A DNA stretch of 6,368 nucleotides from an uncultured Bacteroidales bacterium (GTDB lineage Bacteria > Bacteroidota > Bacteroidia > Bacteroidales > P3): positions 1 through 6,368 of the forward strand of contig CAMNIH010000099.1 of assembly GCA_946540365.1 (NCBI GenBank), read 5' to 3'. The notes beneath the pieces were generated by a model, which saw nothing but the letters and a program-made list of their open reading frames with translations, had not been told where the DNA came from and did not search any database. A program made the position numbers and the translations under genes. Numbering within the stretch: the first letter of the stretch is position 1; each line of letters starts with the position of its first letter. Shown piece by piece: positions 1 to 5,526 of this stretch.

Positions 1-580
1 AGCGCTTCTCCTCCTGGCCGTCCAGCTCGCGCGTGGTGGCCAGCATCTCGTCGATCACGCGGCCGCTCAGCTGCCCGTACTTGTGCGTGTTCTCCTGGTA
101 CTTGCGCACATCGAAGTATACCGACCCGTTGCTCACGTATGCGTATCCGGCATCCAGTATCTGCTGCACCAGGGCGATCTGCTCTATGATGTGGCCGCTG
201 GCGTGGGGCTCGATGCTGGGGGGCAGCACGTTCAGGCGCTCCATGGCGGCATGGTAGCGGTTGGTGTAGTACTGCGCCACCTCCATCGGCTCCAGCTGCT
301 CCAGCCGGGCCTTCTTGGCGATCTTGTCCTCACCCTCGTCGGCGTCGTGCTCCAGGTGGCCCACATCGGTGATGTTGCGCACATAGCGCACCTTGTAGCC
401 CAGGTGCATCAGGTAGCGATAGACCACGTCGAAGGTGATGGCCGGACGCGCGTGGCCCAGGTGGCCGTCGCCGTACACCGTCGGCCCGCAGACGTACATG
501 CCCACGCGTCCCTCCGTCAGCGGGCGGAAAAGCTCCTTCTGACGGCTCAAAGTATTGTATATCAGCAGTTGTTGTTCCAT
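1..580 (-). CDS. cysS: Cysteine-tRNA ligase, N-terminal 193 residues (3' end beyond the window)
   Basis: Class I aminoacyl-tRNA synthetase that charges tRNA-Cys with cysteine in the cytoplasm. The reading frame from ATG at 580-578 stays open to the window edge, giving 193 codons. Visible landmarks are Cys31 in the segment [18 protein letters not shown] (the equivalent of the first zinc-binding cysteine), the HIGH signature as HLGH at residues 40-43, the segment [20 protein letters not shown] at about 66-85, and [10 protein letters not shown] at about 122-131. All fit the Bacteroidota form of the enzyme. The KMSKS loop and anticodon-binding domain lie outside the window. The start is supported by the usual short N-terminus and by a TAnnTTTG promoter box about 22 bp upstream. 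The gene follows the DUF2723 gene on the same strand after 96 bp but probably has its own promoter. Leucine and valine are mostly CTG and GTG. Confidence 0.97.
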   Translation of the reverse strand, partial: MEQQLLIYNTLSRQKELFRPLTEGRVGMYVCGPTVYGDGHLGHARPAITFDVVYRYLMHLGYKVRYVRNITDVGHLEHDADEGEDKIAKKARLEQLEPMEVAQYYTNRYHAAMERLNVLPPSIEPHASGHIIEQIALVQQILDAGYAYVSNGSVYFDVRKYQENTHKYGQLSGRVIDEMLATTRELDGQEEKR

Positions 581-601
581 AATATATATAATATTGTTTT
601 G

Positions 602-609
602 CAAAGATA
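602..609 (-). promoter_or_regulatory. Bacteroidetes -7 promoter box for cysS
   Basis: On the minus strand this reads TATCTTTG, an exact match to the Bacteroidetes primary-sigma -7 consensus TAnnTTTG. It lies 21 bp before the cysS ATG and would give a very short leader. No good TTG-type -33 element is seen at the expected distance. The identical octamer precedes trpS at 5519-5526. Confidence 0.7.
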
Positions 610-676
610 CAAAAAATATCTGATATATGGCATGGAAAGTTTACCTCCGTCGCCGCACCACAAGACCGTGGGCGAC

Positions 677-2365
677 CTATCGGAGGGGGACCGGACGGCC
701 CGTGTTCTGCTCCCAGCTCTCGAGGAAGCGCCGGCTGACGCGCGGCAGGTACTCGCGGCGCGTGATGTGCCACTCAACGGCATCGTGTACCCTCGGACTC
801 AGGTCGTCGTCGCCATCGACGAGCAGCCGCCAGCAGAATCCCTCGCAGCGCAACTGGCCGGGATAGAGGAAGGCATACTTGTCGACAAAATACTGCGTGA
901 AGTAGACCGGCCGCTTCCCCGCGGTGGCGATCAGGCGCTGCATCTCGGCCCATCCCGTGAGGCCTATGTTATACACATCCACATCCTTACGGCACCCTTC
1001 GACCTGCTGCAGGTACCAGAGGGGGAAGGTGTCGTTGTCGCCCAGCGTGATGAGGATGGCGTCGGGGTCGCAGCTCTCCAGGTGGTTCAGCGCTATGTCG
1101 TGTACCGAGTGGCAGTCATGCCGGTCGTGGTCGCTCCAGTTGCCGACGGCCATCGACAGCGGTGCCAACAGGGCCAGCCACCGCCACCACCGTCGCGGCA
1201 ACGCGCTGGCACCCATCCCGATCCATACCGCAAAGGCGTAGAACGAGAGGACATAGACATAATCGCGCAGGCGCGGCTCATAGCATGGATGGTTGAGGTA
1301 GAGGTTGAGGATCACGCCGCCGAAGAGGAACAGCAGCATGACCGTCCAGTAGTCGCGCCGCGAGCGGCGCCGCTGTTGCCACAAGCCCCAGAGGCCCAGC
1401 AGCAACGGCAGCACGAAGACGACGACATGGTGGCTCTTGAGGTTCTCGCGGCCGATGAAGTTATACATCAGGAAGCGGCCGTACATGAAGCCCAGCTGGT
1501 AGCCGCCGTAGTAGACGGCGTTGCCCACCACCCCCTCGGTGCCGAGGGTCCACTCGCGCCAGTGGACCGAGTCGCGCTCGCGCCACATGCGGGGGTAGAG
1601 CGGCGCCTTCTCGTACTGGTCGCGCCGCATATAGCGCTCGAAGCGCTCGGGCGTCGAGGGGTCGCCCTCGTTGATGGCGGGATGGGCGGCGGCCCGCAGG
1701 GGGATGACCAGGTACGGCGTGAGGCCCAGCAGGAAGAAGAGAGCCATCGGCAGCAGCAGCCGCACCCGCCCCGTCTTGAAGGCACCCGCCTCCACCATGA
1801 TCAGCAGGATGGCGGGCAGGGCCAGCAGGGTCATCAGGTGTATCCCCACGCCGAGCCCCAGCAGCAGGGCCAGGATAAGGAGCAGACGCCCGTTGCCGGT
1901 GCGGCGGTAGCGCAGGGCCAGCCACACGTCGAGGGCACAGCAGAGCATGGCCGGAGCATAGACCTCGCTCTCCGTGGCCGAGAACCACGCCGTGTCGCAG
2001 AAGAGGTAGCACAGGGCTCCGACGACGGCACCGAAGTAGTTGGCTTTCCACTCGCGCAGCGAAAGGAAGAGCACACCCACCGTCAGGCCGCCGCAGAGGG
2101 CCGAGAAGGCATTGCTCAACGGCGCCACCCAGGCCGGATGGCCGAAGGAAAGCAGCATGAAGAGGTGCGAAAGCAGCTGGTACACAGGGGCTCCCGGCGG
2201 ATGACCCACTCCCAGGATCCATCCCGTGGCGATGAACTCGCCACAGTCCCACCACGAGGCCGACCGGTCCATCGTGAGCAGGTAGACCGCCGTGGCCAGC
2301 AACGTCCACGGCCAGGGGCCGGCGGCTACCAGTTGACGACCGACTTGTTGAAGACGTCCTCGCAT
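677..2365 (-). CDS. Short DUF2723 (TMEM260-like, GT117-type) multi-pass membrane protein
   Basis: A 562-residue polytopic inner-membrane protein of the GT-C-like DUF2723 family. The family is annotated as glycosyltransferase family 117 and is related to the protein O-mannosyltransferase TMEM260. The likely role is transfer of a sugar from a lipid carrier on the periplasmic side; the substrate is unknown. Family landmarks in order are WDCGEF (39-44), GHPPGAP (54-60), ATESEVYA (130-137), GIHLM (174-178), NFIGREN (302-308), the NHPCYEPRLRDYVYVLSFY segment (358-376), DNDTFPLWYLQQVEG (443-457) and KRPVYF (484-489). Hydrophobic helices fill roughly 18-32, 62-75, 86-102, 110-122, 160-190, 202-222, 315-330, 340-357, 370-385 and 396-408. 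As I recall the family, members are usually about 1000 residues. Here the block between DNDTFPLWY and KRPVYF is only about 25 residues, and there is no long C-terminal region. The start overlaps the end of lptE by 40 bp, suggesting coupled translation. No clear Shine-Dalgarno sequence is seen. Confidence 0.88.
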   Translation of the reverse strand: MRGRLQQVGRQLVAAGPWPWTLLATAVYLLTMDRSASWWDCGEFIATGWILGVGHPPGAPVYQLLSHLFMLLSFGHPAWVAPLSNAFSALCGGLTVGVLFLSLREWKANYFGAVVGALCYLFCDTAWFSATESEVYAPAMLCCALDVWLALRYRRTGNGRLLLILALLLGLGVGIHLMTLLALPAILLIMVEAGAFKTGRVRLLLPMALFFLLGLTPYLVIPLRAAAHPAINEGDPSTPERFERYMRRDQYEKAPLYPRMWRERDSVHWREWTLGTEGVVGNAVYYGGYQLGFMYGRFLMYNFIGRENLKSHHVVVFVLPLLLGLWGLWQQRRRSRRDYWTVMLLFLFGGVILNLYLNHPCYEPRLRDYVYVLSFYAFAVWIGMGASALPRRWWRWLALLAPLSMAVGNWSDHDRHDCHSVHDIALNHLESCDPDAILITLGDNDTFPLWYLQQVEGCRKDVDVYNIGLTGWAEMQRLIATAGKRPVYFTQYFVDKYAFLYPGQLRCEGFCWRLLVDGDDDLSPRVHDAVEWHITRREYLPRVSRRFLESWEQNTGRPVPLR

Positions 2366-2886
2366 AGTTCACTGACGATTTCGGACACCAGGCCGCTCTC
2401 GACACTCGAGAAGTCGCGCGAGGCGGCATAGTCGCGGTAGCGCGAGAACGACTGCTCGAAGTCGGCCTCGGGGTCTATCCGGTTGACGAAGCGCACCTTG
2501 ATGGTGACGGTCAATCGGTTCATCGACACCTCGTCGCTGCTCGACAGGGCCGAGGCCCGGGTGTCGTAGCCCGTGATCTCGCCGCTCACCTGCAGGTCGC
2601 CCTCCTCGTCCACAACCGTCAGCGACGTCTGGCTGGAGAACATCTGGCGCAGGTCGTCGCTGAGCTTCTGACTGAGCTGCGGGTTGACGGTGGCGGCATA
2701 GTTGGGGAAGGTGGCCACCGAGATGGTCTTCGCTCCCGCCGGTATCGAGGCGCCGGTGAAGGAATAACCGCCCGAACAGGCCGTCAGGAGGAGCAACGGC
2801 AAGGCAAACAGGAAATACCATCGTGCCGCGAGGCGCTTCCCCGTCCCCGGATTCTCTCTTCTCGTCTTGCCGATCTCCTTTTTCAT
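2326..2886 (-). CDS. lptE: LptE-family LPS-assembly outer-membrane lipoprotein
   Basis: A 186-residue lipoprotein expected to plug the LptD beta-barrel and help insert lipopolysaccharide into the outer membrane. A basic n-region of about 22 residues (KKEIGKTRR..GKRLAAR) is followed by a hydrophobic stretch and a lipobox LTAC, with the lipidated Cys at residue 37. The mature part opens SGGYSFTGASIPAGAKTISV and contains NPQLSQKLSDDLRQMF (about 68-83), GDLQVSGEITGYDTRASAL (about 96-114), MNRLTVTIKVRFVN (about 122-135) and the C-terminal FNKSVVNW. This is the typical Bacteroidota LptE pattern, full length. The n-region is long, but no other start codon before the signal sequence is available. It lies 30 bp after the 56-codon gene and its last 40 bp overlap the DUF2723 start. 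Co-transcription with a probable glycosyltransferase suits a cell-envelope operon. Confidence 0.93.
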   Translation of the reverse strand: MKKEIGKTRRENPGTGKRLAARWYFLFALPLLLLTACSGGYSFTGASIPAGAKTISVATFPNYAATVNPQLSQKLSDDLRQMFSSQTSLTVVDEEGDLQVSGEITGYDTRASALSSSDEVSMNRLTVTIKVRFVNRIDPEADFEQSFSRYRDYAASRDFSSVESGLVSEIVSELCEDVFNKSVVNW

Positions 2887-2916
2887 GTCCCGTGTATTGG
2901 TTTCTCTGTTTTGATT

Positions 2917-3087
2917 TTAGTAGTCGCGCGAGTCCTCGTCGATGCGCTGCTCGTCCTCGAGCTGCCACAGCAGGAATCCCGATTCCTGCTGGATATAGTT
3001 CAGCACCGCGATCTTGGTGGTCAGGTCGCTCACGGCGGCCACCTCGCTGATCAGCGCGTCGATCTTCTCTTTGAAAGCTAAGTCCAT
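2917..3087 (-). CDS. Small acidic protein of unknown function (56 residues)
   Basis: ATG at 3087-3085 to TAA at 2919-2917 encodes 56 residues beginning MDLAFKEKIDALISEVAAVS and ending DEQRIDEDSRDY. The protein is acidic, has no signal peptide or membrane segment, and looks mainly alpha-helical, with heptad-like hydrophobic spacing in the first 40 residues. It fits exactly between its neighbours: 8 bp after the ureohydrolase-like stop and 30 bp before lptE, on the same strand. That spacing is the main reason to call it a gene. Bacteroidota genes often lack a Shine-Dalgarno sequence and none is evident here. I do not recognise a family, and a function would be a guess. It could be a small adaptor or helix-pairing protein acting with an operon partner. 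Confidence 0.72.
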   Translation of the reverse strand: MDLAFKEKIDALISEVAAVSDLTTKIAVLNYIQQESGFLLWQLEDEQRIDEDSRDY

Positions 3088-3095
3088 AGTTGTGT

Positions 3096-4274
3096 TTATC
3101 CGTTAAATCTGTTATAATAGTGCCACCACAGGGGCGGTATCTCGTTCTGCATGGCGTGCTCGTAGTCGGCATAGGAGCAGGGGATGAGCGTGTGGCTGAG
3201 GTAACGCTCGCGGCGTTCGCTGTCGTCGCAGGGCACCTCCATCCACCAGCGGTCGCTCTTGAGGCTCTTGTAGAACACGATCTCCATCGTGCTGTCGTTG
3301 AGCTGCACGCTGAAGCGCTTGAACGACTGACGGTCGGTGGCGGGATGGTCGCCCTGGCGGTAGCAGAAGCCCTCGATGAAGAACCACACGGCCTGGGCCA
3401 GCATGTGGGCCGTCTGCTCGTCGCGGTCGTGGGCCGGCACCATCTCGAAGAGGCCGAAACAGGTGGTCTTGTCGCTCATGCCGGCATAGCGGGCCAGCTG
3501 GCAGAGCTGCTCGCCATAGAATCCGTGGGGCGACGGCGACGAGGCCGCCGGCGCGTCGCTCTGGCGCACCGCGCCCACATCCACCGCCACCACGTCGCTG
3601 TAGCGCACCATCGGCTCGGCCAGCTCCAGATTACTCTGCAGCTCGCCCGCACGGTGGGTGCTGAACTTCAACTCCTCCATCAGCTGCACCATCTCCTGCC
3701 CGACGAAGTAGGTCTGGTAGCCCAGGTTGACATAGTCGAACAGGTAGTTGGGCTGCTGCATGATGATGTGCTGCAGGTAGTTGGCACTGTTGATGGTGTC
3801 GCCCCCCTCCAGGTTGAAGCGGGCGTCGACCGAGGCGATATTGATCACGCGCCCCAGCACCTCGTAGGCCTTGTAGATGGGGAAGACCAGGTCGTCCGAG
3901 CCACCCAGCACGATCACCGTGCGGCCGTCCTCGAGCAGTTGCTGCAACACCTCGATGACGGCGAAGTAGGTGTCCCTGACGGCCACGCCGGCCGCGATAT
4001 TGCCCAGGTCGACCAGCCGCCGGTCGCCATTGGGCTGGGCCAGCCGGTAGAGCTTGCGCCGTATGAAATCCGGCGCCGTCGCCGACCCCCGTCCGTCGGC
4101 AGCGGCACGGTCCTCGCAGACGCCCAGCAGCACCAGCGGCGCCGTGCGCCAGTCGGGGAATGCGCCGCCCGGCAGGTAGGCCTCGATGCTGTCGCCCAGC
4201 ATCGGCCGGAAGTCGCGACTGCGGTAGTCCACCACCGCGGTGTCGATCGGTTCAAAGTAGCTGTTCAATTCCAT
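3096..4274 (-). CDS. Ureohydrolase-fold (arginase/formiminoglutamase-like) protein with degenerate metal site
   Basis: A 392-residue cytoplasmic protein of the arginase/agmatinase/formiminoglutamase fold, often annotated as formimidoylglutamase in Bacteroidota. Family positions are recognisable: GGSDD (124-128) where GGxHS is usual, DARFN (150-154) where DAHxD is usual, VDVGAVRQSDAP (231-242) where SxDxDxxxP is usual, and a retained Glu277 in FEMVP. Of the six canonical manganese ligands only Asp150 and Asp232 remain plainly. The histidines are replaced by Asp127 and Arg152, and two aspartates by Asn154 and Gly234. Manganese-dependent hydrolysis of a guanidino substrate is therefore unlikely. 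After the fold there is a C-terminal part (about 315-392) with FYKSLKSDRWWMEVP and IPCSYADYEHAMQNEIPPLWW, which I associate with the Bacteroidota branch. It is first in the four-gene cluster and is preceded by the repeat-rich gap. A structural or regulatory role is an inference. Confidence 0.9.
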   Translation of the reverse strand: MELNSYFEPIDTAVVDYRSRDFRPMLGDSIEAYLPGGAFPDWRTAPLVLLGVCEDRAAADGRGSATAPDFIRRKLYRLAQPNGDRRLVDLGNIAAGVAVRDTYFAVIEVLQQLLEDGRTVIVLGGSDDLVFPIYKAYEVLGRVINIASVDARFNLEGGDTINSANYLQHIIMQQPNYLFDYVNLGYQTYFVGQEMVQLMEELKFSTHRAGELQSNLELAEPMVRYSDVVAVDVGAVRQSDAPAASSPSPHGFYGEQLCQLARYAGMSDKTTCFGLFEMVPAHDRDEQTAHMLAQAVWFFIEGFCYRQGDHPATDRQSFKRFSVQLNDSTMEIVFYKSLKSDRWWMEVPCDDSERRERYLSHTLIPCSYADYEHAMQNEIPPLWWHYYNRFNG

Positions 4275-4285
4275 AACACCTGTTC

Positions 4286-4312
4286 TAACGCCGTCGCAGC
4301 CGTTTTATTGTG
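4286..4312 (-). promoter_or_regulatory. Conserved 27-nt leader block, copy 1 (before the ureohydrolase-like gene)
   Basis: On the plus strand the block begins TAACGCCG and ends CCGTTTTATTGTG. It matches 5467-5493 at 23 of 27 positions without gaps. Its near edge is 11 bp from the start codon at 4274, so it is either in the mRNA leader or part of the promoter. No standard -7 box was found, so it may mark a variant promoter or an operator. The function is not known. Confidence 0.55.
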
Positions 4313-4330
4313 TCGGCACCGCACAACTTT

Positions 4331-4352
4331 TTTATCTCAATTTTATCTCAAT
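4331..4352. repeat. Perfect 11-bp tandem duplication
   Basis: The unit TTTATCTCAAT occurs twice in direct succession at 4331-4341 and 4342-4352. The second copy runs into the left arm of the first long inverted repeat. This short-period repetition continues as two direct GATTGTAAAA units at 4355-4374. Confidence 0.85.
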
Positions 4353-4420
4353 CAGATTGTAAAAGATTGTAAAAGAAAAACGCCCAGGCCTCTTTTAAAA
4401 TCTTTTAAAATCTGATTGAG
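4347..4420. repeat. Long inverted repeat SL1 (30-bp arms, 14-nt loop)
   Basis: The left arm 4347-4376 and right arm 4391-4420 are complementary at 28 of 30 positions, with a 14-nt loop at 4377-4390. Each arm is itself a tandem of a decamer (GATTGTAAAA on the left, CTTTTAAAAT on the right) ending in CTCAATCAGA or its complement. The stem is AT-rich. There is no T-run after it in the prsW direction, so it does not look like a standard intrinsic terminator for that gene, though processing or cruciform roles remain possible. Confidence 0.85.
4385..4414 (+). repeat. 30-bp perfect direct repeat, copy 1
   Basis: This 30-bp segment starts CAGGCCTCTTTT and ends AAAATCTG. It is identical to 4596-4625, 211 bp downstream. 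It holds the loop end and right arm of SL1. Confidence 0.9.
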
Positions 4421-4492
4421 AATGATCTTCTTTCTGTTCTTTTGGTTCTGATTGAACCTGACCTTCTTTTTGTTCTTTTAGTTCTGATTGAG
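4412..4492 (+). repeat. Imperfect tandem repeat, 36-bp period
   Basis: Two units, 4412-4447 and 4448-4483, match at 30 of 36 positions. They are followed by the first nine bases of a third unit (CTGATTGAG, 4484-4492). Each unit opens with CTGATTGA and contains CTTCTTT and GTTCTTTT. This is not a CRISPR: the units abut, there are no spacers, and there is no cas gene. Confidence 0.85.
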
Positions 4493-4536
4493 ATTTTTGC
4501 CTCCGGCGGCTTTAACGCAATCAGAACGAAAAGAAC
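4472..4536. repeat. Inverted repeat SL2 (19-bp arms, 27-nt loop)
   Basis: The left arm 4472-4490 and right arm 4518-4536 are complementary at 18 of 19 positions. The arms consist of GTTCTTTT plus GTTCTGATTG and its complement. The loop 4491-4517 contains a GC-rich GCCTCCGGCGGC, which can form a short inner GCC/GGC stem. The left arm is also part of the 36-bp tandem. Confidence 0.82.
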
Positions 4537-4557
4537 TATCAAGATTCATTATTTCTC

Positions 4558-4657
4558 CTCAATCAAAATGAAAAGAATAAAAAGAAAATCCCACGCAGGC
4601 CTCTTTTAAAATCTTTTAAAATCTGTTTGAACTTTATTTCTTTTCATTCTGATTGAG
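4558..4657. repeat. Inverted repeat SL3 (24/25-bp arms, 51-nt loop) just after the prsW stop
   Basis: The left arm 4558-4581 and right arm 4633-4657 are complementary apart from one mismatch and one extra base. Both ends carry CTCAATC or its complement. The 51-nt loop contains the second copy of the 30-bp direct repeat. The outer edge is 21 bp from the prsW stop codon, so this structure would be the first thing in the prsW 3' untranslated region. Confidence 0.8.
4596..4625 (+). repeat. 30-bp perfect direct repeat, copy 2
   Basis: Identical to 4385-4414. The wider regions 4347-4420 and 4558-4630 also correspond (74 and 73 bp). Both start CTCAATCA, pass through an A-rich stretch and CAGGCC, and end in a CTTTTAAAAT tandem. 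The second copy has diverged in its left half. Confidence 0.9.
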
Positions 4658-4678
4658 CCCCACGTGCCGCCGCGAGCC

Positions 4679-5443
4679 TCACACGTTCCACACGAAGCCG
4701 TCGAAGGGGCGGCGGCGGTCGCAGTCCTGCTCCTGCGAGCGCTCCTGCATGCGCTTGATGCGCCGCAGGCCCCAGCGCCACATCCTGATATCGAAGACCA
4801 CGAAGACGATGAACAGCACACCGCAGACGCCCATGGACAGCATGCTGTCGCTGCCGCCCAGGTTGCTGCTGACCATCAGCAGCGCGTCGTAGGTGCCGTG
4901 CAGCAGCATCGGGTAGAGGAAGGCCTTCCACAGGTGGCCGCGCCGGCCCGCCGGGTCGAACTTGGCAAGCGACACATAGTAGCCCATCGTCACCGCGAAG
5001 AGGAAGTGCGCCGGCACCGCCAGCAGGCCCCGCATCAGGGCCGTCCCCATTGGGTCCGCGCCGCCCATCACATAGCTGATATTCTCCACGCAGGCGAAGC
5101 CCAGCGACAGGAAAGCCGCATAGACCACCCCGTCGAAGTACTCGTCGAAATGGGGGCTGCGCCAGATGACCAGCAGCAGCAAGAGCAGCTTGCACAGCTC
5201 CTCGCTCAGGCCCGCCACCAGGTAGCCGTCGAACAGGCCGTTCAGCACCGGCGCCGCCGCGGCACTCGGCCCCAGCGGCATGATCACACTCTCCATCAAG
5301 CCCGCCGGCACCACACTCAGGCACCCCACGAAAAAGGTCAGCAGCAGACGGCCCAACGGCTCGGGATTCAGACGGTCCTTCCGATAGACGAACCACAGCA
5401 GCAACACCACCGGCAACACGGCCGAGATAAAAGCGATATTCAT
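4679..5443 (-). CDS. PrsW-family intramembrane protease (peptidase family M82-like)
   Basis: A 254-residue polytopic membrane protein of the PrsW/CPBP-related glutamic intramembrane protease group. PrsW in Bacillus subtilis cleaves the anti-sigma factor RsiW. The target here is unknown, and no anti-sigma gene is adjacent. Signature residues are present: EExxK as E81 E82 K85 (GLSEELCK), FDGVVYAAFLSLGFACVEN (103-121, with E120 and N121), H146 in VPAHFLF, and H182 with D186 in LLHGTYDALL. Hydrophobic helices lie at about 3-19, 33-50, 79-94, 105-118, 137-158, 174-190 and 203-218. The tail (221-254) is basic and probably cytosolic. The length is normal for the family and all motifs are intact, so it is probably active. 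The start ATG at 5443 is preceded by an A/G-rich GGAAAAAGAAG. The gene is divergent from trpS and is followed by the repeat island. Confidence 0.92.
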   Translation of the reverse strand: MNIAFISAVLPVVLLLWFVYRKDRLNPEPLGRLLLTFFVGCLSVVPAGLMESVIMPLGPSAAAAPVLNGLFDGYLVAGLSEELCKLLLLLLVIWRSPHFDEYFDGVVYAAFLSLGFACVENISYVMGGADPMGTALMRGLLAVPAHFLFAVTMGYYVSLAKFDPAGRRGHLWKAFLYPMLLHGTYDALLMVSSNLGGSDSMLSMGVCGVLFIVFVVFDIRMWRWGLRRIKRMQERSQEQDCDRRRPFDGFVWNV

Positions 5444-5466
5444 TACAATTCTTCTTTTTCCACCCT

Positions 5467-5493
5467 TAACGCCGAAGCGTCCGTTTTATTGTG
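5467..5493 (-). promoter_or_regulatory. Conserved 27-nt leader block, copy 2 (before prsW)
   Basis: It matches 4286-4312 at 23 of 27 positions in the same orientation, with its near edge 23 bp from the prsW start codon. On the minus strand this copy can fold as ACGC-TTCG-GCGT (5480-5469), a stem closed by a stable UUCG tetraloop. The other copy does not keep that pairing, so conservation looks sequence-based, not structure-based. Confidence 0.55.
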
Positions 5494-5518
5494 CGCCCCG
5501 CCATTCGGAAAAAAGTTG

Positions 5519-5526
5519 TATCTTTG
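5519..5526 (+). promoter_or_regulatory. Bacteroidetes -7 promoter box for trpS
   Basis: TATCTTTG is an exact fit to the TAnnTTTG consensus, 24 bp before the trpS ATG. It is the same octamer as at the cysS promoter. There is no convincing TTG at the usual -33 distance. The expected leader is under 20 nt, too short for a T-box or trp attenuator. Confidence 0.72.

Larger units (their letters stand above)
4275..4678. other. 404-bp intergenic repeat island between prsW and the ureohydrolase-like gene
   Basis: No credible gene is present. The stretch is much richer in A+T than the flanking coding DNA. From 4331 to 4657 it is almost wholly built of short related repeats. The core is TTCTGATTGA (or its complement TCAATCAGAA), often preceded by a TTCTTTT run, together with TTTTAAAATC-type decamers. 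These form tandem copies and three long inverted repeats, listed separately. The outer ends of the island carry a perfect 10-bp inverted repeat, CTCAATCAGA at 4347-4356 and TCTGATTGAG at 4648-4657. I found no exact TAnnTTTG promoter box on the minus strand in this gap. The repeats begin 21 bp after the prsW stop codon, so part of the island is probably in the prsW 3' untranslated region. Confidence 0.85.

Noticed and set aside
1461..2429. 322-codon open frame on the minus strand in another phase
   Set aside because: It overlaps the DUF2723 gene and the end of lptE out of frame, is rich in Pro, Ala, Arg and Gly, and breaks both real proteins.
83..2431. 782-codon open frame on the plus strand
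   Set aside because: It lies antisense to cysS, the DUF2723 gene and lptE, all strongly supported. The product is low-complexity and rich in Gln, Arg, Val and His, as expected from the complement of GC-rich codons.
3090..4415. 441-codon open frame on the plus strand
   Set aside because: It is antisense to the ureohydrolase-like gene and runs on into the repeat island. It is a compositional shadow with His- and Val-rich sequence and no family resemblance.
4347..4420. Intrinsic terminator of prsW
   Set aside because: The stem is AT-rich and is not followed by a T-run on the minus strand; it is also over 250 bp from the stop codon.
4412..4492. CRISPR-like 36-bp repeat
   Set aside because: The units are directly adjacent with no unique spacers, there are only about 2.25 units, and no cas genes are in view.
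4347..4657. Invertible promoter (inverton) upstream of the operon
   Set aside because: The 10-bp outer inverted repeat is short, no TAnnTTTG box is inside, and no recombinase gene is nearby. Not excluded, but not supported by the sequence.
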